A stretch of 64,000 nucleotides of DNA. Origin: Propionivibrio sp. (GTDB lineage Bacteria > Pseudomonadota > Gammaproteobacteria > Burkholderiales > Rhodocyclaceae). Under the pieces are notes generated by a model. That model had not been told where the DNA came from and made no database searches. It was given only the letters and a program-made list of their open reading frames with translations. The translations under genes and the position numbers were made by a program. Where the stretch lies: NCBI GenBank assembly GCA_016705685.1, contig JADJLB010000001.1, positions 682,001-746,000 of the forward strand, in the 5' to 3' direction. Positions 1-9,307 of this stretch are shown here, piece by piece; within the stretch, counting starts at the first letter, position 1, and every line of letters starts with the position of its first letter.

Positions 1-1
1 T

Positions 2-274
2 CTGCAACGTGTCTTCATCACTTATGAAGGGATAACGACAGACAATAAGGCAGCGTTAACGGCATTGCAACTGAAATTCCCGGATATCGTCGTTGCTGCG
101 GTAAGTGCCAATGAAAAGGGAAAAGTCTGGCACGACGCACTGGGTGGTGGCGGCCAAGACATGTTCATCGTCGACTCCCTGGGTAACGTCATGATGCGTT
201 ACGCTGATCCCGTCGACATGCGCGGTGTTCTCAAGGATCTTGAGCGTCTGCTGAAGTATTCCTGGATTCGTTAA
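2..274 (+). CDS. C-terminal end of a thioredoxin-like (SCO1-type) membrane protein, partial
   Basis: The reading frame is open from the left edge and ends at 274, giving the last 90 residues. It ends with a stretch like the C-termini of thioredoxin-fold proteins found in cytochrome oxidase assembly clusters: [14 protein letters not shown], then a helix rich in Leu and Lys ([14 protein letters not shown]). Redox-active cysteines, if any, would lie upstream of the window. It sits 17 bases before cyoE, which supports a role in cytochrome oxidase assembly. The family call rests on the C-terminal signature and neighbourhood only. Confidence 0.6.
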   Translation: MQRVFITYEGITTDNKAALTALQLKFPDIVVAAVSANEKGKVWHDALGGGGQDMFIVDSLGNVMMRYADPVDMRGVLKDLERLLKYSWIR

Positions 275-291
275 CGTTCTGGAGGTTTTGC

Positions 292-1197
292 ATGCCCGCA
301 ACTTTGAGAGATCAGGCAAACAGTCCGCGCACGGTTGGGCAACGCCTTGCTGATTTCTTCGATCTATGCAAGCCGCGCGTGAATACCCTGATTGTCTTCA
401 CCGCGATGATTGGCATGTTCCTGGCCTCGCCCGGTTTTCCGCCGCTCATGAGTTTCATCGCCGCGTCCGTTGGCATTGCACTCGTCGCTGGAGCTGCGGC
501 CGCAATCAACTGCCTCGTTGAAAGAACGGTTGACGCGATGATGGCGCGGACTCGCTGGCGCGCCACGGCAAGCGGAAAAGCGCCGGTAGCAGAAACTTTG
601 GCTCTGGCCACACTGGTTGGCAGCGCTGGTCTCTGGCTGCTTTACGCCATGGTCAATCCACTGACCATGTGGTTAACGCTCGCCACTTTTCTGGGTTACG
701 CGGTGATCTACACCATCGTCCTCAAACCGGCGACGCCGATGAATATCGTGATCGGCGGTGCTTCCGGCGCCATGCCCCCTTTGCTCGGCTGGACTGCCAT
801 GACCGGAAACGTCGCGCCCGAAGCCTTGGTCTTATTCCTGATCATTTTCATCTGGACCCCACCACACTTCTGGGCACTGGCCTGTTACCGGCGTGAAGAC
901 TATGTCAAAGCCGGTCTGCCCATGCTGCCGGTCACGCATGGGGTTGCCTTTACCTGCCAGCACAGCTTTCTTTATGTCGTCATGCTTACCGGCGCTACGG
1001 TGCTACCCTACACGCTCGGCATGAGCGGGCCGTGGTATCTTGCGGCTGTGCTGCTGCTCGACGCCGTCTTTCTTGGCTACACATTCACCCTCTGGCGTAA
1101 CTACAGTGATGCTCTGGCCAGGCGAACTTTTCGCTGGTCGATCATCTACCTGACCTTACTCTTCGCGGCACTGCTGGCCGATCATTTTGTTCGGTAG
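292..1197 (+). CDS. cyoE: Protoheme IX farnesyltransferase (heme O synthase)
   Basis: 301 residues. This UbiA-family integral membrane prenyltransferase adds a farnesyl group to heme b to make heme O for terminal oxidases. The N-terminal signature [10 protein letters not shown] is followed by the prenyl-diphosphate-binding region [18 protein letters not shown], where the first acidic position is Glu, as is usual in betaproteobacteria. Several hydrophobic segments follow. A strong ribosome site GGAGG lies at 281-285, 6 bases before the ATG. The preceding thioredoxin-like gene is probably cotranscribed. The gene converges on mpl with about 40 bases between them. Confidence 0.95.
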   Translation: MPATLRDQANSPRTVGQRLADFFDLCKPRVNTLIVFTAMIGMFLASPGFPPLMSFIAASVGIALVAGAAAAINCLVERTVDAMMARTRWRATASGKAPVAETLALATLVGSAGLWLLYAMVNPLTMWLTLATFLGYAVIYTIVLKPATPMNIVIGGASGAMPPLLGWTAMTGNVAPEALVLFLIIFIWTPPHFWALACYRREDYVKAGLPMLPVTHGVAFTCQHSFLYVVMLTGATVLPYTLGMSGPWYLAAVLLLDAVFLGYTFTLWRNYSDALARRTFRWSIIYLTLLFAALLADHFVR

Positions 1198-1238
1198 CTT
1201 GCCAGTGTCACTAAACCCGCCGTTCAAAGGCGTTCAGG

Positions 1239-2609
1239 TTAAGCGGATAACGCGGCCAGAAGTTTGTCGTGTATTCCTCCGAAATCCCCATTACTCATCA
1301 CCACAATCTGGTCATCAGGCCGAGCAGCAGCAACAATACCTCGTATCAGCTCATTCAAGTCGTCGCAGACAAGAGCCTTGTCGCTCAAGGGCGCCAGGGC
1401 CTCTGCGGCATCCCAGCCCAGTCGGGCCGAGTAGCAGAAGACCAGGTCGGCCTCGCTTAGACTCGCAGGCAGTTGCGCTTTCATGACTCCGAGTTTCATG
1501 GTATTCGAGCGGGGTTCAAGAACAGCCAGAATGCGCGGCGCATTCACCCCGCTGCCGACTTTCCGTCGCAGCCCGCTCAATGTTGTTGCGATGGCCGTGG
1601 GGTGGTGAGCAAAATCATCCAGGACATGAATGCCGCGAACAGTTCCGAGCAACTCCAAACGGCGCTTGGCATTCTTGAATTGCGACAAGGCATCAAGTCC
1701 TTTGTCGAATGGAACACCAACGTGACGTGCCGCTAGCAGCGCGGATACCGCGTTGGCGCGGTTGTGATCGCCAATGAGATTCCAGTTCGTACTGCCAACA
1801 GCCTCGTTACCACGCATCAGGCAAATCAAACCGGTAGCATCGTTTCCTTCGACGCGCCAGCCGTTGGTTTGGTTGAAGCGCTCGACCGGCGTCCAGCACC
1901 CACGACTCAGGACACGTTCGAGACTCCTTTCCTCGCCATTGCAAACGATCAGGCCGTTACTCGGCAAAGTGCGCACAAAATGATGAAATTGCGTCTCGAT
2001 GGCGGCAAGATCAGCGAAAATGTCAGCATGATCGAATTCGAGATTATTCAATATCGCGGTCCGTGGGCGGTAATGAATAAATTTTGAGCGCTTATCGCAA
2101 AATGCTGTGTCGTACTCGTCTGCTTCAATGACAAAAAATGGAGAATCAATTTGTTTCCCCGAAATTCGCGCTGAAACGCCAAAATTCATCGGCACGCCAC
2201 CGATCAAGAACCCCGGACTCAAGCCGGCGTATTCGAGGATCCAGGCCAGCATCGACGACGTCGTTGTTTTTCCATGCGTCCCAGCGACAGCAAGCACCCA
2301 GCGGCCTTGCAGAACGTTGTCGGCTAGCCATTGCGGACCGGATACATAGGGCAAGCTGCGGTCCAGTATTTCCTCAAGCAGCGGATTGCCACGCGAAATG
2401 GCATTGCCCACAATAAAACAATCCGGTTTCAAAGCGATCTGCTCAATCCCATAATCTTCAATCAGCTCAATGCCAGACGCTTCAAGTTGTGTACTCATCG
2501 GCGGGTAGACGCCGGTATCGCAGCCAGTGACGCGATGACCTGAGGCGCGAGCCAACTGGGCAATTCCCCCCATGAAGGTGCCGCAGATGCCAAGAATGTG
2601 AATATGCAT
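1239..2609 (-). CDS. mpl: UDP-N-acetylmuramate:L-alanyl-gamma-D-glutamyl-meso-diaminopimelate ligase
   Basis: 456 residues, the usual length for Mpl. It is a cytoplasmic Mur-ligase-family enzyme that re-attaches recycled murein tripeptide to UDP-MurNAc. The N-terminus MHIHILGICGTFMGG is the glycine-rich nucleotide motif typical of Mpl, which distinguishes it from MurC. The ATP-binding loop GTHGKTTT is near residue 111, followed by a central segment with EADEYDTAF. The C-terminal Mur domain contains DDFAHHPTAI. It is transcribed away from the nucleotidyltransferase-like gene at 2782, with a 170-base divergent gap that must hold both promoters; I could not pick a convincing one. Confidence 0.95.
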   Translation of the reverse strand: MHIHILGICGTFMGGIAQLARASGHRVTGCDTGVYPPMSTQLEASGIELIEDYGIEQIALKPDCFIVGNAISRGNPLLEEILDRSLPYVSGPQWLADNVLQGRWVLAVAGTHGKTTTSSMLAWILEYAGLSPGFLIGGVPMNFGVSARISGKQIDSPFFVIEADEYDTAFCDKRSKFIHYRPRTAILNNLEFDHADIFADLAAIETQFHHFVRTLPSNGLIVCNGEERSLERVLSRGCWTPVERFNQTNGWRVEGNDATGLICLMRGNEAVGSTNWNLIGDHNRANAVSALLAARHVGVPFDKGLDALSQFKNAKRRLELLGTVRGIHVLDDFAHHPTAIATTLSGLRRKVGSGVNAPRILAVLEPRSNTMKLGVMKAQLPASLSEADLVFCYSARLGWDAAEALAPLSDKALVCDDLNELIRGIVAAARPDDQIVVMSNGDFGGIHDKLLAALSA

Positions 2610-2781
2610 GAAAAGAATCCAAGTAAAATTGAACGGTTATTAATCCGTGCGAAGGAACCTGGCGAATTGTACGCTGGCGTGGAGGTGCAATCGAGTCGGG
2701 TCCACAGTCATCGGTGCCCGCTATTCTTGAGCGTAGAGCCTGAATTCGAGCAGGGCAGCGCGATGGGATGAACCGTTCAAA

Positions 2782-3411
2782 GTGACCACAGCGATCGATA
2801 ACATGAACCGACACGTCGATTATCCGCGCGCCGCAAAACAGCGTAAACGCATCGCCAGTGCTGCGGCCCGATTGGTCGCCGAGAATGGAATCAGTGACTT
2901 CGCCGTGGCCAAGCGCAAGGCAGCAAAAAGTCTTGGCCTGCCGGAAACAACCCCGCTTCCGGAGAATGCGGCAATTGAATCCGAACTAAGCGTCTATCGC
3001 GCTTTATTTCAGCCCGATGAACAATCCGAGCAAATCGACTACCTTCGTCACAAAGCCAAAGAAATCATGCTGATCTTGCAGCGTTTCAAACCATATCTCA
3101 CGGGTTCGGTGCTGGAGGGGACCGCTGGTCGATACCCTGAGATTGACGTCCAATTATTTGCGGACAGCGCTAAAGACGTTGAAGTCTTTCTGCTTAACCG
3201 GCACATTCCCTTTGCGCATACGACGCCGCGCAGCGAACGCGCCGAAGCCGTGTTGAGCATCCTGGATGAAGAGGCAAGCATCAATCTGATCATCTACCCA
3301 CCTCACGAGGAGCGCGTCACGATCAGATCGCGCGACGGCAGGGTTCGGCGCCGTGCCCATCTCGACAAGCTGATCAAACTGTTGAATTCCAACGGCAAGG
3401 AAACGCCATGA
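2782..3411 (+). CDS. Uncharacterised nucleotidyltransferase-fold protein
   Basis: 209 residues, starting at GTG 2782; an in-frame ATG at 2803 is an alternative and neither has a clear ribosome site. Residues about 1-70 are helical and basic. Residues about 105-180 resemble a minimal nucleotidyltransferase fold: GSVLEG, nine to ten residues, then EIDVQLF, and later INLIIYPP. The usual Asp-x-Asp pair is Glu-x-Asp here, and the third Asp position appears to be Asn, so activity is uncertain. Homologues beside mpl are sometimes named UDP-N-acetylmuramate-alanine ligase, but the sequence shows no Mur-ligase motif. Its stop overlaps the next gene's ATG by 4 bases, suggesting translational coupling. 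Confidence 0.7.
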   Translation: MTTAIDNMNRHVDYPRAAKQRKRIASAAARLVAENGISDFAVAKRKAAKSLGLPETTPLPENAAIESELSVYRALFQPDEQSEQIDYLRHKAKEIMLILQRFKPYLTGSVLEGTAGRYPEIDVQLFADSAKDVEVFLLNRHIPFAHTTPRSERAEAVLSILDEEASINLIIYPPHEERVTIRSRDGRVRRRAHLDKLIKLLNSNGKETP

Positions 3412-3974
3412 GGAACAGCAAATTCTTTGTTATTGGTCTTCTGGCAATGATCATCGCCCTGGTGTCCGGCATTTATATCGGTATCGAAGCGCGTGGGGGT
3501 CACGAGACGCGAGAGGCGGAAAACACTGAAAACACGCCTGCCGATGCCGCGATCGCCAACTTTTTTAACGAACTTCTGAACGATGCTGATGGACATCCGT
3601 TCGACTTGGCGCAATTAAGAGGGAAAATACTGGTCCTGAATTTTTGGGCGACCTGGTGTACACCCTGTCGCGAGGAAATGCCGGAATTTTCCCGGCTACA
3701 GACTAAATATGCGGCGAATGGCGTCCAATTTGTAGGCATCGCGCTGGATTCTGCCGACAACGTGTCCAGTTTTGTGAAACAATATCCGGTAACTTATCCC
3801 TTGCTAATTGCCGGTACGCGTGGGGCAGAAATTACACGACAACTCGGCAATGCGCGTTTGGCTTTGCCCTATTCAATCGTTTTCAGTGCCAAAACAGAGG
3901 TTCTGATGACCCGTTTGGGCCGTATTTCAGAACCGGAACTCGATGCGCTACTGCAGAAAGCCACCGCCAAGTAA
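3408..3974 (+). CDS. TlpA/ResA-type membrane-anchored thiol-disulfide oxidoreductase
   Basis: 188 residues. One hydrophobic N-terminal segment (residues about 5-25) would anchor a periplasmic thioredoxin fold. The active site is WATWCTPCREEMPEF near residue 82, a CxxC redox pair typical of the TlpA/ResA family, and a cis-Pro region follows (ALPYSIVF). Such proteins reduce disulfides in cytochrome c maturation or other exported proteins; the exact partner cannot be read from the sequence. It overlaps the upstream nucleotidyltransferase-like gene by 4 bases (ATGA). Confidence 0.88.
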   Translation: MRNSKFFVIGLLAMIIALVSGIYIGIEARGGHETREAENTENTPADAAIANFFNELLNDADGHPFDLAQLRGKILVLNFWATWCTPCREEMPEFSRLQTKYAANGVQFVGIALDSADNVSSFVKQYPVTYPLLIAGTRGAEITRQLGNARLALPYSIVFSAKTEVLMTRLGRISEPELDALLQKATAK

Positions 3975-3985
3975 TCAACACTTAC

Positions 3986-4015
3986 TGGACAAAATGCGGC
4001 GATATGCGTCAAAAT
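3986..4015 (+). promoter_or_regulatory. Possible sigma-70 promoter for aroQ
   Basis: TGGACA (3986-3991), an 18-base spacer and CAAAAT (4010-4015) resemble a sigma-70 promoter. The -10 box ends only 7 bases before the aroQ ATG at 4023, so a transcript from here would be leaderless or nearly so, and no Shine-Dalgarno sequence is visible. The match is weak. Confidence 0.3.
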
Positions 4016-4022
4016 TGCCGGC

Positions 4023-4514
4023 ATGAAGAAGGAAAAAGCCTCAACATCGGGCGGTAATCAACGGTCAACGCCTGTCAAGCTGTTGGTCCTGCACGGGCCG
4101 AACCTCAATCTTCTCGGTACTCGCGAGCCAAATTTTTATGGCAGAGCGACCCTTTCCGACATAAATCTTGCTCTTGCCCGGCGGGCAGCAGTCGTTGGTG
4201 CCGAGCTTGAATCATTTCAGAGCAATCACGAAGGTGCTCTGATCGAACGCGTTCATGCCGCACGCGAACAGGGAGTTCGTTTCATTATTCTGAACCCCGC
4301 GGCCTACACGCATACCAGTGTGGCGTTACGCGATGCCATGGCGGCCACGGCCATCCCTTTTATCGAAGTGCACCTTTCCAATGTCCATGCGCGTGAAGAC
4401 TTCCGCCATCGATCTTTTTTTTCCGACTTGGCCATCGGCGTCATCTCAGGCCTTGGCAGCGAGGGATATCTTCTTGCGCTCGAGTACCTGCTTGGCCAAA
4501 TTGCCTCGGACTGA
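4023..4514 (+). CDS. aroQ: 3-dehydroquinate dehydratase, type II
   Basis: 163 residues. This cytoplasmic dodecameric enzyme dehydrates 3-dehydroquinate to 3-dehydroshikimate in aromatic amino acid synthesis. The signature [21 protein letters not shown] near residue 20 contains the catalytic Tyr of the lid loop. [11 protein letters not shown] and [17 protein letters not shown] follow, with the active-site His in the HLSNVHARE region. It carries a basic N-terminal extension of about 18 residues compared with typical 145-150-residue homologues, so the start could lie further in. It precedes accB, an order common in proteobacteria. Confidence 0.94.
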   Translation: MKKEKASTSGGNQRSTPVKLLVLHGPNLNLLGTREPNFYGRATLSDINLALARRAAVVGAELESFQSNHEGALIERVHAAREQGVRFIILNPAAYTHTSVALRDAMAATAIPFIEVHLSNVHAREDFRHRSFFSDLAIGVISGLGSEGYLLALEYLLGQIASD

Positions 4515-4592
4515 CTTTCGTGCCAGTCGGCCATCCTTCGCGTCCATCCGCTTCGCCGGCTGGCCACCAACATCTCAAGAAAGCATTCATAC

Positions 4593-5054
4593 ATGGATCT
4601 GCGCAAGCTCAAGAAACTGATTGATCTCGTCGAGGAATCGGGCATTACGGAACTCGAAGTCACCGAAGGTGAGGAAAGGGTGCGTATCGTCAAGAGCACC
4701 TATGGGCCGTCTCAGCCCCACTATGTGGTGCCGCAGGGTCCATCGATATCCGTGCCACGGTCAGAAGCCGCCGCGGCCTCTAACCCGCATGACGAAGAGA
4801 AAACACCCGATCTACCGGAGGGTCACGTCGTCAAGTCGCCGATGGTCGGCACGTTTTACCGCTCAGCCAGCCCGGGCTCCGACCCGTTTGTTGAGCTCGG
4901 CAGCATAGTCAAATCCGGAGACACACTATGTATCGTCGAGGCCATGAAACTGCTCAATGAAATTGAATCCGATTGCGGCGGAACGGTGAAGGCCATTCTG
5001 GTCGAAAATGGCCAGCCGGTCGAATACGGCGAGCCCTTGTTTGTCGTCGGTTAG
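4593..5054 (+). CDS. accB: Biotin carboxyl carrier protein of acetyl-CoA carboxylase
   Basis: 153 residues. It carries the biotin arm between the AccC carboxylase and the AccAD carboxyltransferase in the first step of fatty acid synthesis. The N-terminal helical part ([18 protein letters not shown]) is followed by a Pro/Ala-rich linker (residues about 45-75) and a C-terminal biotinyl domain. That domain has the biotinylation motif [10 protein letters not shown], with Lys near residue 117, and the thumb region found in true AccB. It lies 15 bases before accC and is certainly in the same operon. Confidence 0.96.
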   Translation: MDLRKLKKLIDLVEESGITELEVTEGEERVRIVKSTYGPSQPHYVVPQGPSISVPRSEAAAASNPHDEEKTPDLPEGHVVKSPMVGTFYRSASPGSDPFVELGSIVKSGDTLCIVEAMKLLNEIESDCGGTVKAILVENGQPVEYGEPLFVVG

Positions 5055-5069
5055 GCTGAGCTTTCCGTT

Positions 5070-6434
5070 ATGTTCGGGAAAGTTCTCATTGCCAATCGCG
5101 GAGAAATTGCGTTGCGCATTCAGCGCGCCTGCCGTGAATTGGGTATCAAGACAGTGGTCATTCACTCCGAAGCCGACCGCGATGCAAAATACGTGAAACT
5201 CGCCGATGAATCGGTGTGTATCGGCCCGCCCCCCTCCAATCTGAGCTATCTCAACGTTCCCGCAATCATCTCGGCGGCCGAGGTGACCGATGCGGAGGCG
5301 ATACACCCCGGATACGGTTTTCTGTCTGAAAACGCCGATTTCGCCGAACGCGTTGAGTCTTCCGGCTTCGTCTTCATCGGCCCGCGCCCCGAAACGATCC
5401 GCTTGATGGGCGACAAGGTTTCAGCCAAGGACGCCATGAAGGCGGCCGGCGTCCCTTGTGTCCCCGGTTCGGAAGGTGCGCTGCCCGATGACCCAAAAGA
5501 AATCGTCAGGATAGCCAAGGCAGTCGGCTATCCGGTCATCATCAAGGCGGCCGGTGGAGGCGGTGGCCGCGGCATGCGCGTCGTGCATACCGAAGCCGCA
5601 CTGCTCAACGCGGTCGTCATGACACGCGCCGAGTCGCAGAATTTTTTCAGCAACCCCAACGTCTATCTGGAAAAGTACCTCGAAAATCCTCGTCATGTGG
5701 AGATTCAGGTGTTGGCTGACAGTTTCAAGAATGCGGTCTATCTGGGCGAACGCGATTGTTCGATGCAGCGCCGTCACCAAAAGATTATCGAAGAAGCGCC
5801 GGCGCCCGGGATCCCGGCGCGCCATATTGCGCGCATAGGCGAACGTTGTGCTGAAGCCTGTCGCCGGATCAACTATCGCGGTGCCGGCACCTTCGAATTC
5901 CTGTACGAGAACGGCGAGTTCTACTTCATCGAAATGAACACACGGATTCAGGTTGAACATCCGGTAACTGAAATGATCAGCGGTATTGACCTGGTGCAGG
6001 AACAGATCAATGTGGCGGCTGGCAAGAAACTACGTTTCAAGCAGCGCGATCTCATTTTCCGCGGCCATGCCATCGAATGCCGGATTAACGCCGAAGATCC
6101 CTACACGTTCGTCCCCTTTCCCGGAACAATAACCTTGTATCACCCGCCAGGCGGACCGGGTATTCGAGTAGATTCGCACATCTATCAGGGCTACACCGTA
6201 CCGCAGCACTACGATTCGATGGTCGCCAAAGTGATTGCTTACGGCGACTCTCGGAATCAGGCGATCAGCCGCATGCGCATCGCGCTGTCCGAAATGAGCA
6301 TTGAAGGCATCAAGACCAACATCGCTTTGCATCAGGAATTGATGCAGGATGCCAGTTTCATCAAAGGTGGAATCAACATTCACTACCTCGAGAAGAAGCT
6401 TGCCGACAGAGGCGAGGTCAAGAAAGACACTTGA
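5070..6434 (+). CDS. accC: Biotin carboxylase subunit of acetyl-CoA carboxylase
   Basis: 454 residues, the family's usual size. It uses ATP and bicarbonate to carboxylate the biotin on AccB. The N-terminal domain starts [17 protein letters not shown]. The ATP-grasp domain has the glycine-rich loop [11 protein letters not shown], the metal-binding [16 protein letters not shown], and a C-terminal half with AECRINAED-like sequence ([12 protein letters not shown]). It is the second gene of accB-accC-prmA; its stop lies just upstream of the probable prmA start at 6446. Confidence 0.97.
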   Translation: MFGKVLIANRGEIALRIQRACRELGIKTVVIHSEADRDAKYVKLADESVCIGPPPSNLSYLNVPAIISAAEVTDAEAIHPGYGFLSENADFAERVESSGFVFIGPRPETIRLMGDKVSAKDAMKAAGVPCVPGSEGALPDDPKEIVRIAKAVGYPVIIKAAGGGGGRGMRVVHTEAALLNAVVMTRAESQNFFSNPNVYLEKYLENPRHVEIQVLADSFKNAVYLGERDCSMQRRHQKIIEEAPAPGIPARHIARIGERCAEACRRINYRGAGTFEFLYENGEFYFIEMNTRIQVEHPVTEMISGIDLVQEQINVAAGKKLRFKQRDLIFRGHAIECRINAEDPYTFVPFPGTITLYHPPGGPGIRVDSHIYQGYTVPQHYDSMVAKVIAYGDSRNQAISRMRIALSEMSIEGIKTNIALHQELMQDASFIKGGINIHYLEKKLADRGEVKKDT

Positions 6435-6445
6435 GTCGGCAGAAC

Positions 6446-7336
6446 ATGGCGTGGCTCTCCGCGAGTATCGAAACCGATTCCCTTCATGTGGAGGCGCTTG
6501 CCGACGCGTTGATGGCGGCTGGTGCACTCTCGGTCAGCATCGAGGATGCCGATGCCGGGACCGCCAATGAAACACCGCAGTTCGGAGAGCCGGGTTCGTT
6601 ATCTACACCGGCCTGGGAGCGCTCGCGAATCATTGCCCTGCTGGAACCCGATGCGAATGTCGGTGGTCTGATCGCCGACTGCGCTCAGACGGCCGGCTTG
6701 GACAACTGTCCTGCGTTCATCCAGGAGGAGGTCGCCGAGCAAAACTGGGTGCAACTCACGCAGTCGCAGTTCGAACCGATTCGCGTCTCTCAAGGGTTGT
6801 GGATCGTCCCCTCCTGGCACCAAGCCCCAGACCCTGACGCCATCATTCTGGTCCTCGATCCAGGTATGGCCTTCGGCACCGGATCGCACCCAACCACCCG
6901 CCTTTGCCTGGAGTGGCTTGAACGTTCCGTTAGCCGAGGCGATTCGGTTCTTGATTACGGCTGTGGTTCAGGTATTCTGGCCATTGCCGCGAACAAACTC
7001 GGCGCCACCGACGTACTCGGCGTTGATATTGATGTTCAGGCCATCGGTGCGGCGAAAGGTAACGCTGAACGGAATAATGTCAGTGCTCGCTTCGAAGATT
7101 CATCACGGGGCATCAGGGGGCAGTTTGATATTGTGGTTGCCAACATTCTATCCAATCCCCTCAAGGCATTGGCGCCGGCTATCTGTGCGCACGTGCGTTC
7201 CGGCGGCAAGCTGGCGCTCTCGGGCATTCTGGTTGAACAGGCCGAAACATTGATCAATACCTATGCACCCTTCCTGCCGCTGGGCGTTGCCGATACGCGC
7301 GATGGCTGGGTTTGCCTGGCGGGGACCAAGGCGTAG
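6446..7336 (+). CDS. prmA: Ribosomal protein L11 methyltransferase
   Basis: 296 residues from ATG 6446; the frame also opens with a TTG at 6431, but MAWLSASIETDS matches the normal PrmA N-terminus. It methylates lysines and the N-terminus of L11 using S-adenosylmethionine. The N-terminal substrate-recognition part ends near FGTGSHPTTRLCLEWL, which is diagnostic for PrmA. The SAM-binding Rossmann motif VLDYGCGSGILAIAA and the acidic LGVDID follow, then the catalytic-region motif VVANILSNPL. Linkage to accBC is common in betaproteobacteria. Confidence 0.95.
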   Translation: MAWLSASIETDSLHVEALADALMAAGALSVSIEDADAGTANETPQFGEPGSLSTPAWERSRIIALLEPDANVGGLIADCAQTAGLDNCPAFIQEEVAEQNWVQLTQSQFEPIRVSQGLWIVPSWHQAPDPDAIILVLDPGMAFGTGSHPTTRLCLEWLERSVSRGDSVLDYGCGSGILAIAANKLGATDVLGVDIDVQAIGAAKGNAERNNVSARFEDSSRGIRGQFDIVVANILSNPLKALAPAICAHVRSGGKLALSGILVEQAETLINTYAPFLPLGVADTRDGWVCLAGTKA

Positions 7337-7338
7337 CC

Positions 7339-8262
7339 ATGCGCACCTGCTGTCCGGCCTGCCGAACAAATTTCCGGGTCACTCCGGACCAGTTGAAAGT
7401 TCGTGCGGGAAAGGTTCGATGTGGACAGTGTCAGGCGGTGTTCAATGCGCTCGATGGATTGCTCGATGAGTCCATCGCCTATGCCGACAGAATTCGACAA
7501 GCCGGGTTGGTCGAGACTTCGGCACCCAAGCCGGTAGAACCTGCCCCAGCATCAGATATTCAGCAAGACGCGTCGCCTGCCATCCACGCTGAGCCGATGG
7601 CGACACCGGTCATCACGGCAGCGATGCCCCCTGGCGAAGAGGTGATACTTCTCAGTGAAAAAGCAACGCAGGATCTGGGCAAAGCCACCGGTCTCATCTT
7701 GCCACGCGAAACAACGGAAATTCCGGGTTACAGCAAATGGACCGAAGGCGCCATGTTCGGACCGGAGACCACACCGGTCGAGAAGGCAGCGCGTTGGCCC
7801 TTCGTTCTCGCGTCATTACTCCTGATTCTGGCGCTGTGCGGGCAACTGATCTTCCGTTTTCGGAGCGAGATCGCCATGACCTCACCCGGTCTGCGACCGA
7901 TGCTTGAGGAATTCAGCAAAGTATTTAACGCCAGCCTGCCCTTACCGCGACACGTTGAACTGGTGAGTATTGAAACTTCGGATCTCCAGACCGATCCGGC
8001 GCACGGCAATCTTCTTGTCCTGAACGCGACGTTGCGCAACCGGGCCAGCTACGAACAAGACTATCCGGCACTCGAGCTCTCGCTTACCGATACGCAGGAT
8101 GCCGCCATTGCGCGCCGTGTATTCATGCCTGGTGAATACCTCCCCTCCAAATTGCCTGTAGATCAGCCTTTCGTGGCCAACACCGATGTTGCGGTACGTC
8201 TGTGGATCGAGGCCAAGGACATCAGTGCCGCCGGCTATCGGCTCTACGTCTTCTATCCTTGA
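7339..8262 (+). CDS. Zinc-ribbon and DUF3426 domain protein
   Basis: 307 residues, starting at ATG 7339, just after the prmA stop. The first 40 residues form an MJ0042-type zinc ribbon with two knuckles, CPAC and CGQC. A Pro/Ala/Glu-rich disordered stretch follows (residues about 60-145). A single transmembrane segment near residues 155-172 (WPFVLASLLLILALCGQLIF) leads to a C-terminal DUF3426 region of about 135 residues that would face the periplasm. The arrangement suggests a cytoplasmic zinc-binding head linked through the membrane to an unknown partner. The function is not established. Confidence 0.85.
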   Translation: MRTCCPACRTNFRVTPDQLKVRAGKVRCGQCQAVFNALDGLLDESIAYADRIRQAGLVETSAPKPVEPAPASDIQQDASPAIHAEPMATPVITAAMPPGEEVILLSEKATQDLGKATGLILPRETTEIPGYSKWTEGAMFGPETTPVEKAARWPFVLASLLLILALCGQLIFRFRSEIAMTSPGLRPMLEEFSKVFNASLPLPRHVELVSIETSDLQTDPAHGNLLVLNATLRNRASYEQDYPALELSLTDTQDAAIARRVFMPGEYLPSKLPVDQPFVANTDVAVRLWIEAKDISAAGYRLYVFYP

Positions 8263-8315
8263 TCCGGTGTGCGGACCACAGGTAACTCGGCGGGCAACGG
8301 GGCGTCCGGGCCGGG

Positions 8316-8324
8316 TGCTATAAT
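8316..8324 (+). promoter_or_regulatory. Extended -10 promoter element before the PfkB-family kinase gene
   Basis: TGC followed by TATAAT forms an extended -10 element with a perfect hexamer (8319-8324). I see no good -35 box, which fits an extended -10 promoter. Predicted transcription would start near 8331, giving a leader of about 30 bases before the ATG at 8361. Confidence 0.55.
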
Positions 8325-8360
8325 TTTCAAACCCATTCCTTTTGCATCTTTGACAATCCT

Positions 8361-9296
8361 ATGACGACGCTCATCTGCGGCTCCATTGCTTACGACAACA
8401 TAATGGTTTTTCACGATCGTTTCAAAAACCACATCCTTCCCGAGCAGATACATATTTTGAATGTGGCATTCTTGGTGCCCGAGATGCGTCGCGAATTTGG
8501 AGGCTGTGCGGGAAACATCGCCTACAACCTGAAACTGTTGGGCGACGAACCGTTGATCATGGCGACCGTTGGCGATGACGCCGACGCTTATCTCGTTCGT
8601 CTGGACGACCTGGGTCTTTCGCGCGCCCATGTGCGTCGCATTGCCGGCAGCTTCACGGCGCAGGCATTCATCACGACAGATCTGGACGACAATCAGATTA
8701 CTGCCTTCCACCCTGGCGCGATGAGCTACTCGCACCTGAACAAAGTCGCCGACGCCAAAGGGGCCACCCTCGGCATCGTTGCTCCCGACGGGCGAGAGGG
8801 AATGCTCAAACACGCCCACGATCTGGTTGCCGCCGGTATTCCATTCATTTTCGATCCGGGACAGGGCCTGCCGATGTTCTCGGGTGACGATTTGATGGCG
8901 TTCATGAAACTTGCCAAGTACGCCTGTTTCAATGACTACGAAGCGAAGCTGCTGAGTGACCGGACCGGCCGCTCGATTGAGCGACTGGTTGACGAGGTCG
9001 ACGCTCTGATCGTTACACGCGGCAGCGAAGGCTCGCTGATATATGCCGATGGGAAATGTCATGAGATACCCTGCGTTCAGGCGGAAAACGTCATCGACCC
9101 CACGGGCTGTGGCGATGCCTACCGATCGGGTTTGCTTTATGGAATTTCCAGGGGATGGGACTGGGTCAAGACGGGGCAGATGGCTGCGCTGATGGGCGCC
9201 ATCAAAATCGCCCATCGTGGAGGGCAGAACCATCGCCCGACGCGTCACGAAATCGCCCAACGGTACGAGCAAGCCTTTGGCGAAAGCCCTTGGTGA
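8361..9296 (+). CDS. PfkB-family carbohydrate/nucleoside kinase
   Basis: 311 residues. Two PfkB signatures are visible: an early GGCAGNIAYNLKLLGDEP near residue 49 and the late DPTGCGDAYRSGLLYG near residue 246, which holds the anion hole and the catalytic Asp. The N-terminus MTTLICGSIAYDNIMVF and overall length resemble adenosine kinase-like members often annotated only as carbohydrate kinase. The sugar or nucleoside substrate cannot be told from sequence. It is followed 11 bases later by a lipoprotein gene, with no obvious functional link. Confidence 0.87.
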   Translation: MTTLICGSIAYDNIMVFHDRFKNHILPEQIHILNVAFLVPEMRREFGGCAGNIAYNLKLLGDEPLIMATVGDDADAYLVRLDDLGLSRAHVRRIAGSFTAQAFITTDLDDNQITAFHPGAMSYSHLNKVADAKGATLGIVAPDGREGMLKHAHDLVAAGIPFIFDPGQGLPMFSGDDLMAFMKLAKYACFNDYEAKLLSDRTGRSIERLVDEVDALIVTRGSEGSLIYADGKCHEIPCVQAENVIDPTGCGDAYRSGLLYGISRGWDWVKTGQMAALMGAIKIAHRGGQNHRPTRHEIAQRYEQAFGESPW

Positions 9297-9307
9297 GGAG
9301 AATGCCC

